Notes: generated by a model not told the origin, from the sequence alone. Counted from the first letter of the stretch, positions 31,554 to 43,553 are shown. The stretch: DNA of 64,000 nt from Prostheceraeus crozeri (GCA_907163375.1 CAJQUW010012931.1:62001-126000), one strand, 5' to 3'. Numbers and translations are program-made.

Positions 31554-32869
31554 GCTGTACATACTAATTAATACGCCCGGCCCAGTCTTGCAGAGAAGTT
31601 GTCGGAAGAATCTGTGCAGTGTACATGTACAGTACACAAACAAGCATATCATCGATGGTCAATTTCAAATAAATTGTGACTTTCTATATTCATTGATTTT
31701 CCCATTGTCTTATCTCAAGCCTCCTCTTGTATAATTATTCGGACCACTGGTGGACTTCATTCGAGAATTCAAGAGCAATGAAGCGATATAACATGTATGG
31801 TTTATTTCCGGCCTTGAATTACTCAACTTTTATTAAACGAAAATTGATGGCTATTTTTATCACAGTGATGCTTGAATGTTTTCATATTCGCTGACAAAAT
31901 TTATGCGGATTTCGTAATCAACTTAAATCCTTATCAATGCTGTTCCTGAATAGCCCAATATGGTAGGAGCTTAAAATCGTTGAGAGTCATCAATCACCAC
32001 CGCTTGGTTTACTTTTTATTATTCATTTCTTTCTTTTTTTATGATCTCCGCATTTTATGAATCACTGACATCATAATCACATTTTATTTGTTTGGCGGAG
32101 TTTTGCTTATAATTTGAAGGCCTCCTGGGTGATGCTCTATACTCACGAATTGTCTAATAAAAGATAAAAATATATTGACTTCGGCAACCACTTACGAAAA
32201 GGCACACTTGGAAACACTGGTTGCAATTTTCCACCAAAATCTTGATAAAGGATCCTCCTAAAGAATGGATATTCAAGCGATTCTTGCTTAACTTTTAGCA
32301 TTTTCATTAGTTATATACCAATCAAATTATTATCAATTTTTGATGTTTCAATCTGTCTTGTGTTCGTTTCTGATTGCATAATCGGTAGATTTTCTTTATA
32401 TTCTACTTGCGTATTATATTTTCTTTGTATTTCACTTGTATAACAATGAATGAGACATGGACATATTGTGCAATGAGTGTAGTGGCAAGTAAAATCATCA
32501 CTGATCAGTTATCATTTAGTCCATGACTCCTTTGAACAAAGGAAATAGATTATCAAAATTTTCATTACCACAATTCTCCAAAAAAACACTGCTGAATCGA
32601 TTTTTGCAAGCGAATCTCTTTTGCAGTTAGCTATGCTAATGTATGAATTTTAATGTATGCTAATGTGTGAAATGTTCTGAGTCCACACCAATGGACATTG
32701 ATGCTGCGTGCCGTAGGTGAACAATTTCAATCACTAGCAGTTGATATTGCAGCTGTTATTGACAGTTGCTTATTCTTGTTGGAGATTTGTGATTCTTTAG
32801 TCTCTTCTTGACTGGGTCCAGAATCTTTCAACAGATTCCGTGTATGAATGCGCGCTAGAGTATTGGATA
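31554..32869. other. No gene recognised
   Basis: Anonymous AT-rich DNA between the two inverted duplicates. Confidence 0.45.
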
Positions 32870-33030
32870 ATTGTTGACAACTTGTTTCACGGTTTTATCC
32901 ACATGTACACAAGCTACCGTCATTAATTAAGTGTACCAAAGTCACTGGCCCCCAGTCCAGTATATGCTCTGGGGGTTGAGCGTCCCTTAGAAATCTTATA
33001 TTAATCATAGATGTCCCTGACAATGGCATC
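32870..33030 (-). repeat. Diverged inverted duplicate, copy 2 (partner 31140-31290)
   Basis: See the partner. The minus-strand reading gives RDAQPPEHILDWGPVTLV. Divergence suggests an old duplication or two old insertions of one element family. Confidence 0.55.
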
Positions 33031-33267
33031 ATAGAACTTTGATCACTAAAAGTCGACTCGCTATGTCTCCGGGATTTCTTTTATACTTTATAATTATATA
33101 CTTTATACTTTATATAAAATTAAAGTATACCAGATTATTGCGTAGTTGTAGAATCGTATTTCAGAATCCCTTCTACATCTGATAAAATTTGTTGCCAAGG
33201 AAAATCTTTGTAGAGAGGGATTCTATCGCGGATATCTATGGTCCTAATAATCTGGCATACTTTATAA

Positions 33268-33411
33268 CGGATAGAGGATAGCTATACGATTCTCTGGCAT
33301 AACTCGTGAAATTATCTGATATATCCCTCGGGCTAAAGCCCTCGGGATTCATCAAATAATTTCCCTCTCTATATCCCAGATAATCGCACGGCCATCCTCT
33401 ATCCATTACAT
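33268..33411. repeat. Imperfect long hairpin
   Basis: ATAACGGATAGAGGATAGC at the left mirrors GCACGGCCATCCTCTATCCA at the right. The centre is the perfect palindrome CCCTCGGGCTAAAGCCCTCG. Probably a MITE. Confidence 0.55.
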
Positions 33412-34371
33412 AATCTATGGTTTTCTGGGTTGCATAGGCCTATACTTAAATCCCGAGAGCCTTCGGCTCAAACATTTTGTCAAAGATAGAAGAGCAAATT
33501 AATTTTATCAAATTTAAATAATGATATGCTTCCTTCAGAATATACATTTAAGATGAAATAATTTTGACAAATATTTCATGTACAAATTTTCAAGCCTTGA
33601 AATAAAGAGGAAATTTCAGACTTCGCTAAGCCTCGGTGTTTGGATAACAATTAGATAAATTGAAGAATTGGTTTACCCTATAATGTTAACAGTCTCAACG
33701 ATAGATACATTCGTGCATTCATAAACAGAGATTTAGCATCAAAATATACCATGTGCACATAATGTAAATTAAAGTTACAAATACTCGCTGCAAATTCAAC
33801 TGAGCCTGCGAGTAGAGAAACTAGAATGTGCCTATGGCATCTTTTTTTATGCTTTCTGTTTACGAATTTGCCTATCATTAAGACTGTTTACATTACAAGG
33901 CAAGCAATTCAATATCACCATTTAACATTACCCATTCTTATAAAGCGAGGTGATTGTCACAGCAACTAAATATTTCTTATTAAGGATAAATTATAGTTAA
34001 TAATTTAACAAAAAATTATTGAAATTTATATACATTAATTTTATATTAGGCATAAATTATATTTACCAACATTCTTGTCTCGAAAACGTGATATCGCTCG
34101 AAGTCGACCTATATTCGCTTGCACAACGTCTTTTTATATTGAACAGACATACATATATATGTACAGTGTATTGCTACATTATATATTATTATGTGTTATA
34201 TATTTTTGTATTGAAAAAATATATGACTTGGCAAAATTAGAAACTATCGAAGAAAAATGTTCAGTGAAACAAAGATGATAATTTTATTGCAGTCTAAACT
34301 TACTGTACAGGAATCAGATCACTGAATGTGTAAAGGGAAATAATGGTCTGAATAAGCTATAGCGTCTATTC
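33412..34371. other. No gene recognised
   Basis: AT-rich DNA with short chance frames only. Confidence 0.45.
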
Positions 34372-34484
34372 TTTAAAAAGCCGCGACGGATCGTCGGCGT
34401 CCTGTGGCTTTGAGGTCGAGTGTATGGCAATAACGCTATACGATCGACCTCAGAAAGCGCAGGTCACGTCGAAATTTTTAATTA
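34372..34484. repeat. Imperfect hairpin about 110 bases long
   Basis: GAGGTCGAGTGTATGGC and GCTATACGATCGACCTC form the inner stem; weaker pairing (AAAAAGCCGCGAC / GTCGAAATTTTT) extends it. Non-coding. Confidence 0.5.
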
Positions 34485-35434
34485 AGTGTTTACACTTCGA
34501 GACCTAAACCTTCTTCAACCAGGCGTTCGGGCACAATGAACTGATTTAATACGAATAGCACATTATCCCGGTGTCTGATCAATTACGTGACCAAGTTAAT
34601 AAATGCATCATTATTTTCAATAATATTTGTCCAAAAATAAGTCAAAATATTTCCTCTAATGCAAGGAAATCAAAAATCATTGCTAAAAGGGGGCTACATC
34701 CGCTTAAAAGTATTTTAATATTATTTTAAAGTTGTGTTGTGTGCTAGTAACACCTGCTCGACCGGTGCACTCAAAATTCTAAGAAGCTGCAATAAAGTAC
34801 GTGTTAGTAGGCCCTATATGGCTGAAAAATAAGCTGTTTCAAGTTTTAGATTGTACAACATCTTGCATTACAAAATGAATACAAACGCATTGCACCAGGA
34901 AAAAATAGCCTGGGTAAAAAGCTCCCATGTATTTCCGATGGAGAAATTGTAGCATATTGATAGTAAACACGATTTTATTGAGTTATTTCTTCAATGTCTT
35001 TTGCATCTGCAGGACATACTTTTACATATGAGTGGCTCTTTCATCCGAAATAAATAAACGAGGTATTAGGAGAAGAAATGGCACATATTTGTTGAAGTCT
35101 CTATAAACATGCTACGAAGTTATAACTCATATGAGTGCTATATTAGTCAAGGATTCTAAATAAAACCGACCACTCATTGTGGAAGAGCATATGATCTGTA
35201 GATGCATTTTATATATATCACATTGAAGAAATACTTCTTCGACTTTAATTTACAGACACCAACGCAATGAAATTATGTTTTGTAACCAATTTGCTAAAAT
35301 ACTGATTTCGTAATTACTAATCAGTACTTCCTTCGCTTTTTAATATGAAATACATTAGCTAGCAATGTACTGAATACAGTAGTTGCAATAATTTATATGA
35401 TCCATCTCTGCTGAGTTCGCTAATTTATCTTAAA
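34485..35434. other. No gene recognised
   Basis: Anonymous AT-rich DNA. CACCTGCTCGACCGGTGCAC near 34751 is related to a motif near 46515 in the dispersed 45-51 kb repeat. Confidence 0.4.
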
Positions 35435-35546
35435 TGACTCTCTGGTGAAGTCTTCGTTTTGTTTTGCCAATGTATTTTCGGCTACTCGGATCACCAAGGC
35501 ACGAGAATTCATATACAACGCAAGACTTCAGCTGATTGTTCAACTT
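35435..35546 (-). pseudogene. GIY-YIG fragment of a Penelope-like element (PLE-e)
   Basis: The minus strand reads LKSCVVYEFSCLGDPSSRKY, then KYIGKTKRRLHQRV and a stop. VVYEFSC plus KYIGKT is the GIY-YIG core (VY and YIG halves). It is only about 37 codons, with degraded sequence further down. It is the shortest Penelope remnant in the window. Confidence 0.55.
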
Positions 35547-36098
35547 GCGATTTGATGAAAAAAGTGATTTCATAGCTTCATTAAATGTACTGTAAATCTA
35601 CCAATATGAAGAACTTGTGTAAACCAATACACCAACACTACAGTGAATGAACATGCAAATAATTACAACTGTATTCAGGACACTACTAATCAATTTCGGA
35701 TAAAGTACAATGGGAACATTAATTACGAATTCAGTATTGTAGAAGTTATTATGATAAAAAATTGCTAAAATTGTTGCATTTGGAAATACATGAGGTTTTC
35801 AATCCATTCTATTCAGTCTTATAGCAGTCAGGAGGTAGGCCTACTCAATGCAATCTAAAAATTTCAGATGCGACTTCGTTCCCTGCACAATTTCGTGCTT
35901 GCTCCCGGACAATGACTGTATTAACCAACAATATTGAGAACACGAGGTGATTGTGTAAATAGCCGACGAATCAACAATTCTTCTCGTTATTTTATCTCTG
36001 CGTAGGTGGCATGCACCATGGCAGTGACAGAAAAATCAAATAAGTAACAAGAAGAGGTAAAATGGGTCTACTGACAGCGAATACAAATGTTACTGGCC
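35547..36098. other. No gene recognised
   Basis: Anonymous DNA. Confidence 0.4.
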
Positions 36099-36118
36099 TA
36101 TTCCTTCATTCTTATTTT

Positions 36119-36235
36119 TAAGAAACGGAGGGTCTCATCGACATATCTTTTGACTTTTTTCTGGACAATCAAATGAATTTCTTCATTCACATGTAATTCC
36201 ATGTACAAGCGGAAAGACATTACATCCCTCAGATA
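36119..36235 (-). CDS. Possible last exon of an unidentified host gene
   Basis: After a good acceptor (CTACCTTTTCAG) the minus strand encodes 38 residues starting YLRDVMSFRLYMELHVNEEI and ending VKRYVDETLRF before a stop. It is strongly helical, with alternating charge. It may belong with the candidate exons at 36879-37490 on the same strand. Family not recognised. Confidence 0.35.
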
Positions 36236-36878
36236 CTGAAAAGGTAGAAAAATTGTACTTGCAAATTAAGCAGTTGGTACATAGTTAAAAACCGGTATTC
36301 CACTGATCAGCTTTTTGGCATGCTTTAAACTATATCTTCATTTTACTGAATAAAACGGCGAGAGTAACCCCGTTTGCACTATGGTGACATTGAAGCATGG
36401 ATGCGGAGTCGGAGTCCTACTACTTGATCCGGACTGTGGACTTTCAACTAGACCCGAGATATAAAACAGACAAATTATTTATCTTCGTGTATAACTGTCG
36501 CTGTCGTGATGTCAAATTTCTCCGTCAAACAAGAGTACAGAGACAAAAAAGTTGAAATCAAGCAAGCAATGTCGGCAGTGATGAGATCTCAACGGCGGAA
36601 AGGAAACATCCCCATTTATCAAACCATCGACAGCCCTGATATCTTGAAATCTACATGTCAGCTCCTCTCCACGATGCTTCCTCTCAACATCCCCAGTGTC
36701 CGTGGAGAGCCTCTGATAAGTAACCTATGATCTCGACTTACGGCTGATGCTGTCGACGCCATCATGTTCTGAAGAGCGAATAATGGAATGCTGTGGTGAC
36801 TTATTAACACAGGATTAAACTTAGTCAAATGAAAAAAAATTAATTCAAAATTGTGTATAGTTGATATTAGAGACATAC

Positions 36879-37490
36879 CTGTATGAATTTTTACATCAAA
36901 ATTATTCACAAGATTTGCGAAATCTGGAAGTTCGTTTATTGAATGATTCGAAACGCCAAAAACATCATCAACAGCACGAATCCACGTGACCCGGCGGAAC
37001 AGTAATTCATTCATTTTTTTCTTCCCAATCACAACGACGAATACTGTAGGAGCCGCCAAAGGCGAACTCCACTACCGTGCCCACAGAATTAGATTGTTTA
37101 ACTGTATCACTTTGCTAGAAGTGCAAATTGAATCAAAATAATGGCACATGCAGGAACTTATTAAGTGGGCAAAAATAAAATTTTAATACCTTGCAGAGAT
37201 AGGAAAAATAGTCGTGCGTCGCTTGCGGATTGTTGTGGATTACTTCAAAATGCTCCGATCGCGGCGATTCCTTCAGATTCGAAGAATTCAGATCATTGCG
37301 CAAACGTTTTCTCGATAATGTTGGGCCCTCCGATCATTTCAAAAAAAGTTAGCAGGCGCATGAAAAAACGTTCACAAACTTCTCTGTAGAACTTGACATC
37401 GTCTGTGTCTCTTTGCTGTGTGATCCGGTTGATAACAGTCACTGAAACTTCGCACAATTTGGCGTGTTTAATGTTGAACTGACTGCTCAT
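36879..37490 (-). pseudogene. Candidate two-exon host gene start, apparently broken
   Basis: Exon 1 runs from ATG at 37490 to a donor CAAG/GTATTA at 37190. It begins MSSQFNIKHAKLCEVSVTVI and later, in another frame, gives RSEHFEVIHNNPQATHDYFS up to the donor. Exon 2 runs from an acceptor (CACTTCTAG) at 37114 to a donor (ACAG/GTATGT) at 36879 and contains VGTVVEFAFGGSYSIRRCDW, then in another frame NELLFRRVTWIRAVDDVFGV and NELPDFANLVNNFDVKIHTG. Each exon carries one apparent frame change at or near a run of A/T, which could be pseudogene damage or base-calling error. I do not recognise the protein. Confidence 0.35.
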
Positions 37491-39537
37491 TGTTCGATTG
37501 CGATGGTACGAGTATTATGTCAGCAGATTGTGCCATTTCACTAACGTTACATGTTCCAATGTTTCCTTTCTAGTCAAACCATAGAAATAAATTGTTTACC
37601 TGAAGTTGAGGTTTTATTGTTGTCGATTTCTATGAGTCAAACAGAAGAAGAGACTACCTGTCTAATTCTATGACCGTGCCATTACCTCGTAGAAGACATT
37701 CATTATTTAAAATACAGTAATTCTACAAAAGCAGAAATTTCATACTGGAAGGTGCAGCAAAGTCAGGGCGGCTGGAATCGGGTTCTGTATTAAATGTCCG
37801 CCCAACAGCTTCAATGCCACGAGAATTCGGAAACGGTTAATGTCACGATAGAATTCATTACGCGACTCAGTGAGGTGTCATCGCACCAAATAAAACCTGC
37901 ACTTCAAATAAAAAGAACCTTTTATCAGTCTGTTGCATTCTATTAATGAAAAAGCGCTGTTTATCTGTGAATATTATCGGATTTTAAGTGCTACGTCATC
38001 AATCATCAAATTGTGACGTCATCATTTTTAACAGATATTTGCGGGCATTTTCAGTGAAGCTTTTCTGATAAGTAAAACGATCTTTTTCTGTTAAGTTATT
38101 TTATCATTTGTTCATTTGATCTTGTACACACAGCCTTTATTTTTGAAGAAATTGTTACATCAGACATACAAAAGCACACGGACAACACATTCGGTTGAGT
38201 TTTGTTTATTATCATTACTGTACTGCGCAAATGGATTTTCAGAGTGTCCTATAGACTGTCTTGTAGAGTACACAGCCATTCACTCAAGCAAGATGCTTAT
38301 TTTTGCTTTGTTTTATTGGAAAAGTAGAGTAATGGAATTTACACACTCAATCACTCAAAAATGCTCAGATGACTTTGAAATTAAGAGCTACTGTGATTTT
38401 AATACACCAAAAATATTCATATATTGATGACATAATGCTAAGTAGATGATTTAAATAAATCTATTATTCACTCATTCAGAAGAAGCAAGAGATTATGAAC
38501 CTTTGCACTTAGACATGGAGACCTTGAAGCACCTTGAATTGACTGTAGGCGGTTAACGATTACACCACACACACACTCACACATTCATCTAGCATTAATC
38601 ACAGAAACCAATTATCAAGGTAATATCCTTAATGGACGCATTTGATGAATGAAAGCTACTCAACGGTTAATAGGAAAGCCTTCTTTCTAGAGATGTCAAT
38701 GAACTTTGCATTTGACATCCTGCTAGGATAGCTTGAAAATGTTGAAACCTATTACTTATCTAATTCTGACAAATCGCCAATGAATTTTACACAATCTGTC
38801 TTATAAGCACCACAATTTCACAGCACTCGATTATTCACTTATGTGACAACAGTTAAAGAAAAATAATTCTTGACTGATCGAATTGTAATCGATTTAGATG
38901 GCGTATGAATTAGAGAAATATTTGACGCGTCTAATATACTTCGGCACTGTGCACATTTTATGCAGACGACAAAGCTATTCAATCTAAAATGTATTATTCT
39001 TAAGAATTCTTAAGAATCTTGATCATTATGCTACAATAACGGCTAACCCAAGGCTCGAACTGATGTCTTTGTACCTTTATCAACACGAACTCCACGAAAA
39101 TATAGCATTATGTGTATTTACATAAACATAATTTACATGCAATAAAGGAATGTTGACTAGTAGAAAAAGGATTTAAGAGACATAATTACCAGCATGGAGC
39201 AATATTTTGTGACAATGTTCAGGATGCTCGAGTTCATTTTGAAACTTTTCCCTTGGAAAGAAGCGAAGAGTTCACACTATATGAGAGAGAACTTTTTCAC
39301 AGTTGGCGAATTTCCTTCCTCAAAATACGCACGTGTTTCAAGAGTATCAGTACTACACAAGAGGTCGTGTGTTGTCGTGCTGCCATGCACAACAGCTCTT
39401 TCAGCTTTACGGGATTCGCTCGTACAGAATATTGGTTGATCATCAAATATTAGTCAGATCACTTTCACGACAAATTACGAACGAATCCCATGCAAGTGTC
39501 ATTTAATGTCATATTTATCACTCCTCTTATAGACAAT
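37491..39537. other. No gene recognised
   Basis: About 2 kb without a supported gene. A tRNA-like B-box (AGTTCGAGCC on the minus strand near 39055) could be the end of a SINE, but no A-box was found. Confidence 0.45.
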
Positions 39538-40130
39538 ATCATACAACTGAGATTGCTACACTTCATGTGCTATCTGATGCACTCTCGGCCGCGGATAAAC
39601 AGCGTGTTACTCTCTTTTGCCAACTTGACATGTCCGCCGCATTCGACTGCGTCGATCACAAAATCCTGCTGCTACGACTGGAGAAACACTTCGGCATCCG
39701 TGATAATGTTCTGAGCTGGATCGAGTCGTTCTTGACAAATCGCTCTCAGAAGGTAATCTACAATGACATCTTGTCTTCCAGCCGGACAATTAGCCAAGGA
39801 GTGCCACAAGGTTCTGTCCTCGGCCCATTGCTATTCAACCTATACACTGCCGAACTCTCAGACATAATCTCCTTCTACGGTGTGCGCTTCCATCAGTACG
39901 CAGATGACTTTCAGTTCTACATAGATGTTCCAGTTTCTGATTGCTTAACCGCTACTACGAAGATGTCTCGGTGTATTGATGACGTCAATTCCTGGTTGAG
40001 CTCCAACCGACTTCGACTCAACCCAAACAAGACACTTGCAATCTGGCTTGGGTGTAAGCAGCAGATAAACAAGATCTCTATGAAAGAAATTTCAATCTCC
40101 AATGCTATTGTCCAATTCCAAAAAGAAAAT
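39538..40130 (+). pseudogene. LINE D reverse transcriptase, catalytic part
   Basis: The motifs are QYHTTEIATLHVLSDALSAA, LFCQLDMSAAFDCVDHKILL (first Asp), TISQGVPQGSVLGPLLFNLY, VRFHQYADDFQFYI (intact YADD), and LSSNRLRLNPNKTLAIWLG. All catalytic residues are present, but the upstream endonuclease is missing (5' truncation). The frame is lost near 40130, where the next frame (from 40102) takes over, so one frame shift separates palm from thumb. Confidence 0.85.
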
Positions 40131-40746
40131 GCGCAACCTTGGAGTCGTTCTAGACAGAAACCTAATTCTAGCTGCACACATCAACGCAGTTTGTCGCTCC
40201 GCATATTGTTTCCTACGCCAACTCTGCCCCATCATTCGCTGCGTTACGACCTCGGCAGCAAAGACTCTAATTCACGCATTTATTACATCTCGTCTAGACA
40301 ATTGTAATTCTCTTCTCTATAGTGTCCCAGACTGTCACCTTCGTCCGCTTCAAGCGGTTCAGAACGCTGCTGCTCGCCTCATCACTAAGACTTCAAGACG
40401 TGAGCACATTACACCAGTCCTTCGTGAACTGCACTGGCTTCCAATAAAGCAGCGCATCCAATTCAAGTTGGCTGTCATCGTATATAAGACGCTACATGGT
40501 CTATCCTCCCGATACCTTACCGACGACTGCCACCCACTTGATCCGATTGGATACCGTCTTCGTTCATCCTCTGGTCCCTCCATCTGTCAGCCTACCAGAA
40601 CCCGCACCCGCATGGGCGACCGTGCTTTCTCGGCAGCGGGTCCTAGACTCTGGAATAATCTTCCTATGAACATTCGAGACTTTGAAATTGGCCTCTTCCA
40701 ATTTCGTCGCAAATTAAAGACGTTCTTGTTTTGTTCCGTGGTTTGA
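40102..40746 (+). pseudogene. LINE D thumb and C-terminal domain
   Basis: KKMRNLGVVLDRNLILAAHI, FITSRLDNCNSLLYSVPDC, LQAVQNAAARLITKTSRREH, ITPVLRELHWLPIKQRIQFK and GDRAFSAAGPRLWNNLPMNI are the familiar ordered motifs of L2-type LINE proteins. It ends at a stop at 40744-40746. It is continuous over 190 codons and so probably not very old. Confidence 0.85.
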
Positions 40747-40821
40747 GCTGTACACCGGCGTTTTGATGCCTTCGGGTTTAGCGCGCCGTAAACAAATATA
40801 TGTACAATAATAATAATAATA

Positions 40822-41250
40822 AGTGTGTGAGTTGAGCGTTTTGACTTGGGGCACAAATATCGGCACTAATTTCTCCGTTGCCTGTAAAAGCAAGGAACAC
40901 CAATGTCCTCTTGCTCGTCAACTTTGGATGGACACCAGTTGGTCTCAACCAAACACTTTGGTCTCAACTGATGAGGATGATGCTAAGCTTCCTTTTTATT
41001 GCTTTGTCCATGGACAGCTAGATGTCCAGATTATTCTAGATGTCTATGCTTAGTCAGAGCCGGTTTTTTTCTGTCAGAGCTGTTCTGTGTGACCAGATGC
41101 TGAAGGACATAATCAATTGAATTTTCATTGAATAAAGTGATTGCATTCCTTCTGCTGTCGTCGGAAATGATTGTGAGGGATTCAAGCGGAGAATCATTTT
41201 GAAGATTAAGCTCACCCACAAGAATCAGTCGAGCTGTATCTTACGAGACA
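40822..41250. other. No gene recognised
   Basis: Short anonymous stretch between LINE D and the mariner fragment. On the minus strand it may include more decayed mariner sequence. Confidence 0.4.
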
Positions 41251-41254
41251 CCTA

Positions 41255-41395
41255 CTGTCCCATCAAGCTACGAAGACTGATTCTCGGGTCTTTTTCGACA
41301 AGTTTCCGCACACGACTTACAGTTTTCGCTGTGACTGATGTGACCGGTCTTCCTCATCGTTCATCATCTTTGAATGACAGTCTTTCCTCTTGAAA
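41255..41395 (-). pseudogene. Mariner-type transposase N-terminal fragment
   Basis: The minus strand reads RLSFKDDER, a stop, then GRPVTSVTAKTVSRVRKLV and EKDPRISLRSL. The pattern (S..DD.R.GRP......V..V..L...D.R.S.R.L) is the linker between the two helix-turn-helix motifs of mariner transposases. It has one in-frame stop and no DDD catalytic domain nearby. It is unrelated in sequence to the Tc1-like copy at 42202. Confidence 0.6.
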
Positions 41396-41954
41396 CCGAT
41401 TGCATCACTCAAAAACTGTTCTACATGAAGGCATTACAAGCTTTGTTCGTCGAAGTTAATTAAAAAATTCAACAAGTTTACGATTTAGTTACAATTCGAG
41501 GAAAACATGTGCTCGAAAGCATGTCTTGTTTAATTCCACAATGATCAAGGTTGGCTGCTTGCACTATTGAATTGATCAAAGTAATGACTGGGGTGAATCT
41601 GATTAAATCTAGAGAAAAACAAAAAGCCGAAAAGATCACTATGACATTATAGTTTTAGAATCTTTTAATTATTTTGAAATCACATGTAGATATCCACAAA
41701 CGTTCTTAAGTAGTGAGTGAAATCAAAACAGAATCTAAAATCCAATTCAATACATGGAATTCTGCATCTTCGAGGAGCTTTTTCAACTTACCATACAAAG
41801 CTCGTGTTAATAAAGTTGCAAAGATATCAATTAGAACGTTGGGTTTGGCCTCTGTAGAGACATTTGAACACGGCCTATTGAGATACTTTGAACACGGTCC
41901 TAAGGATCTCCTAATGTTGCCGACATTGTCTCTATTAGCGGTATTGTAAGTATA
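41396..41954. other. No gene recognised; possible exon at 41723-41948
   Basis: A plus-strand frame ends at GTATT/GTAAGTATA, a plausible donor, immediately before the Tc1-like element. The predicted peptide (for example ASSRSFFNLPYKARVNKVAK) has no recognised domain. Support is weak. Confidence 0.25.
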
Positions 41955-43551
41955 CACTTAGCACAATTGAAAACGCACCACCTGTCAAATCCAGCTAATT
42001 CGAAGTAAATCGCTTCGATTGAATATGGAATGAAGGACGCACGCTAATTGACATAGATATCTGCACGACGGCGGTCTGGTGGTGGGATTGCGTAATTGTT
42101 CAGATTGAATTACTGAAGCAAGCATTATTATTACCGAATTACTTAGCAAGCATGTGTTCAAATTGAACTTCGATCATGAAGTATAAAATTAACGACTTAT
42201 TATGGGAAATGACGGTTTTGTGAAAAATCTTAAGATGGTGCGTCAAATGTCTGATGCCGAAAGATGGCGTGCTATTGGCATGCTTGACGATGGAATGTCC
42301 CTTCGGGCAGTCGGACGACATTTCGGTCGTTCGCATACGACGATTGCCCGACGTCTCAAGAAAGCGAGAGCAAATGGTACCGTGGCACATGCTGGCGTTG
42401 GTGCAGTTCGTCACACAACTGCTAGAGCTGACCGGCGATTGCTCAGAATGGTGCGAGGCAATCCCATACTCCCCGCAACTCTGCTACGACTGATGTGGGG
42501 CGAAAGAAGTCGCAGAGGCAACATCCTGAGCTCGGGCACCATAAGAAATCGGCTTCGAGAACAAGGACTTCGCTCAAGGAAGATGCGCAAATGCCCCAGA
42601 TTAACACCTGCGCATGTGGCACGAAGAGAGCGGTGGGCGATGCAACGAGTTCACTGGAGACTACCACAATGGAGACGTATCATCTTCACTGACGAAAGTC
42701 GGTTTCGTCTGTTCCGCAATGATGGCCGCATTCGTGTTTGGCGTGTGCCACGCCAAGAGATGCTGCAGCAACACGTCCAGCCTACTCATCAGCAACAGGG
42801 GCCATCCGTTCACGTGTGGGCAGGCATCACCCTGACGGGCAAGACCGAGCTGGTAGTGCTCAACACGAACGTGACTGGTGAGCGTTATGCTGAACTACTG
42901 CAAACGCATCTTCTGCCATTTGCGACTCGAACATTCGGAGACGTGGCCAACTGGATCCTGCAAGATGATAACGCACCTTCGCATCGTGCATACAATGTGA
43001 CGCAGCTGAAAGAAAACTTAGGGATACGGACTCTTCGCTGGCCATCAAGGTCGCCGGACATGAACCCGATCGAGCACGTGTGGGATTATCTGAAGCGCCA
43101 AGTTCAGCAGCGGGACCCGCCTCCGCAAACACTGCGTGAATTACAAGAGACAGTGGTTGCAGTTTGGCAACAAATTCCTCAAAATTTTCTGAGACGGCTC
43201 GTCCTCAGAATGCCGCGACGAATCAGTGCCTTATTGACTGCTCGCGGAGGTTATACCCGCTATTAACTTGTACAAGTATAGATGTTATGTTTAATAATTA
43301 CTTTTCTTAATCACTAAAAGTTTGTCCTTTTCATTTACATGTTATGTTTAATAATTTCTTTTCTTAATCACTAAAATTTTGTCCTATTCATTTACATTAG
43401 CTGTCAATCATGTCATTAGACTCCTGACCGCCGTCGGGCCGTAGCACAGATATCTATGTCGGTTAGAATGCGTCTTCCATTCTTTATCAATCGTGTATAG
43501 CGATCAATTTGACGGATTTGACAGGTGGTGCGTTTTCAATTGTGCTAAGTG
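41955..43551 (+). mobile_element. Complete Tc1/mariner transposon
   Basis: It is 1597 bases flanked by TA on both sides (41953-41954 and 43552-43553). Terminal inverted repeats begin CACTTAGCACAATTGAAAAC. The first 38 bases match perfectly, and the similarity continues with gaps for roughly 140 bases to a second block (GACATAGATATCTG and GACGGCGGTC). The intact transposase gene lies between. Complete ends and an open gene suggest a recent, possibly still mobile copy. Confidence 0.9.
42202..43266 (+). CDS. Tc1-like DDE transposase, intact
   Basis: The protein is 354 residues, close to the family norm of 340-360. An N-terminal helix-turn-helix (ERWRAIGMLDDGMSLRAVGR, then HFGRSHTTIARRLKKA) binds the inverted repeats. 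A second basic DNA-binding part follows (SGTIRNRLREQGLRSRKMRK). The catalytic core has RIIFTDESRFRLF (first Asp), WILQDDNAPSHRA (second Asp) and SPDMNPIEHVWDYLKRQV (Glu), with 34 residues between the last two, i.e. DD34E. The start ATGGGAAATGACG fits. No stop or shift was seen. It cuts and pastes the element at TA sites. Confidence 0.92.
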   Translation: MGNDGFVKNLKMVRQMSDAERWRAIGMLDDGMSLRAVGRHFGRSHTTIARRLKKARANGTVAHAGVGAVRHTTARADRRLLRMVRGNPILPATLLRLMWGERSRRGNILSSGTIRNRLREQGLRSRKMRKCPRLTPAHVARRERWAMQRVHWRLPQWRRIIFTDESRFRLFRNDGRIRVWRVPRQEMLQQHVQPTHQQQGPSVHVWAGITLTGKTELVVLNTNVTGERYAELLQTHLLPFATRTFGDVANWILQDDNAPSHRAYNVTQLKENLGIRTLRWPSRSPDMNPIEHVWDYLKRQVQQRDPPPQTLRELQETVVAVWQQIPQNFLRRLVLRMPRRISALLTARGGYTRY

Positions 43552-43553
43552 TA

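Larger units (their letters stand above)
39538..40821 (+). mobile_element. LINE D, 5'-truncated L2-type LINE
   Basis: It carries the reverse transcriptase end of an L2/CR1-group LINE, a short 3' UTR and an (AAT)n tail at 40807-40821. The base composition is more GC-rich than the surroundings. It starts inside the reverse transcriptase at YRQYHTTEIATL. One frame change splits the coding part. The target duplication was not found. Confidence 0.8.

Noticed and set aside
36506-36730. 74-codon plus-strand frame starting MMSNFSVKQEYRDKKVEIKQ
   Set aside because: Protein-like at its start, but no domain and no good splice donor at its end. It competes with minus-strand exon candidates around it. 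Left out as unsupported.
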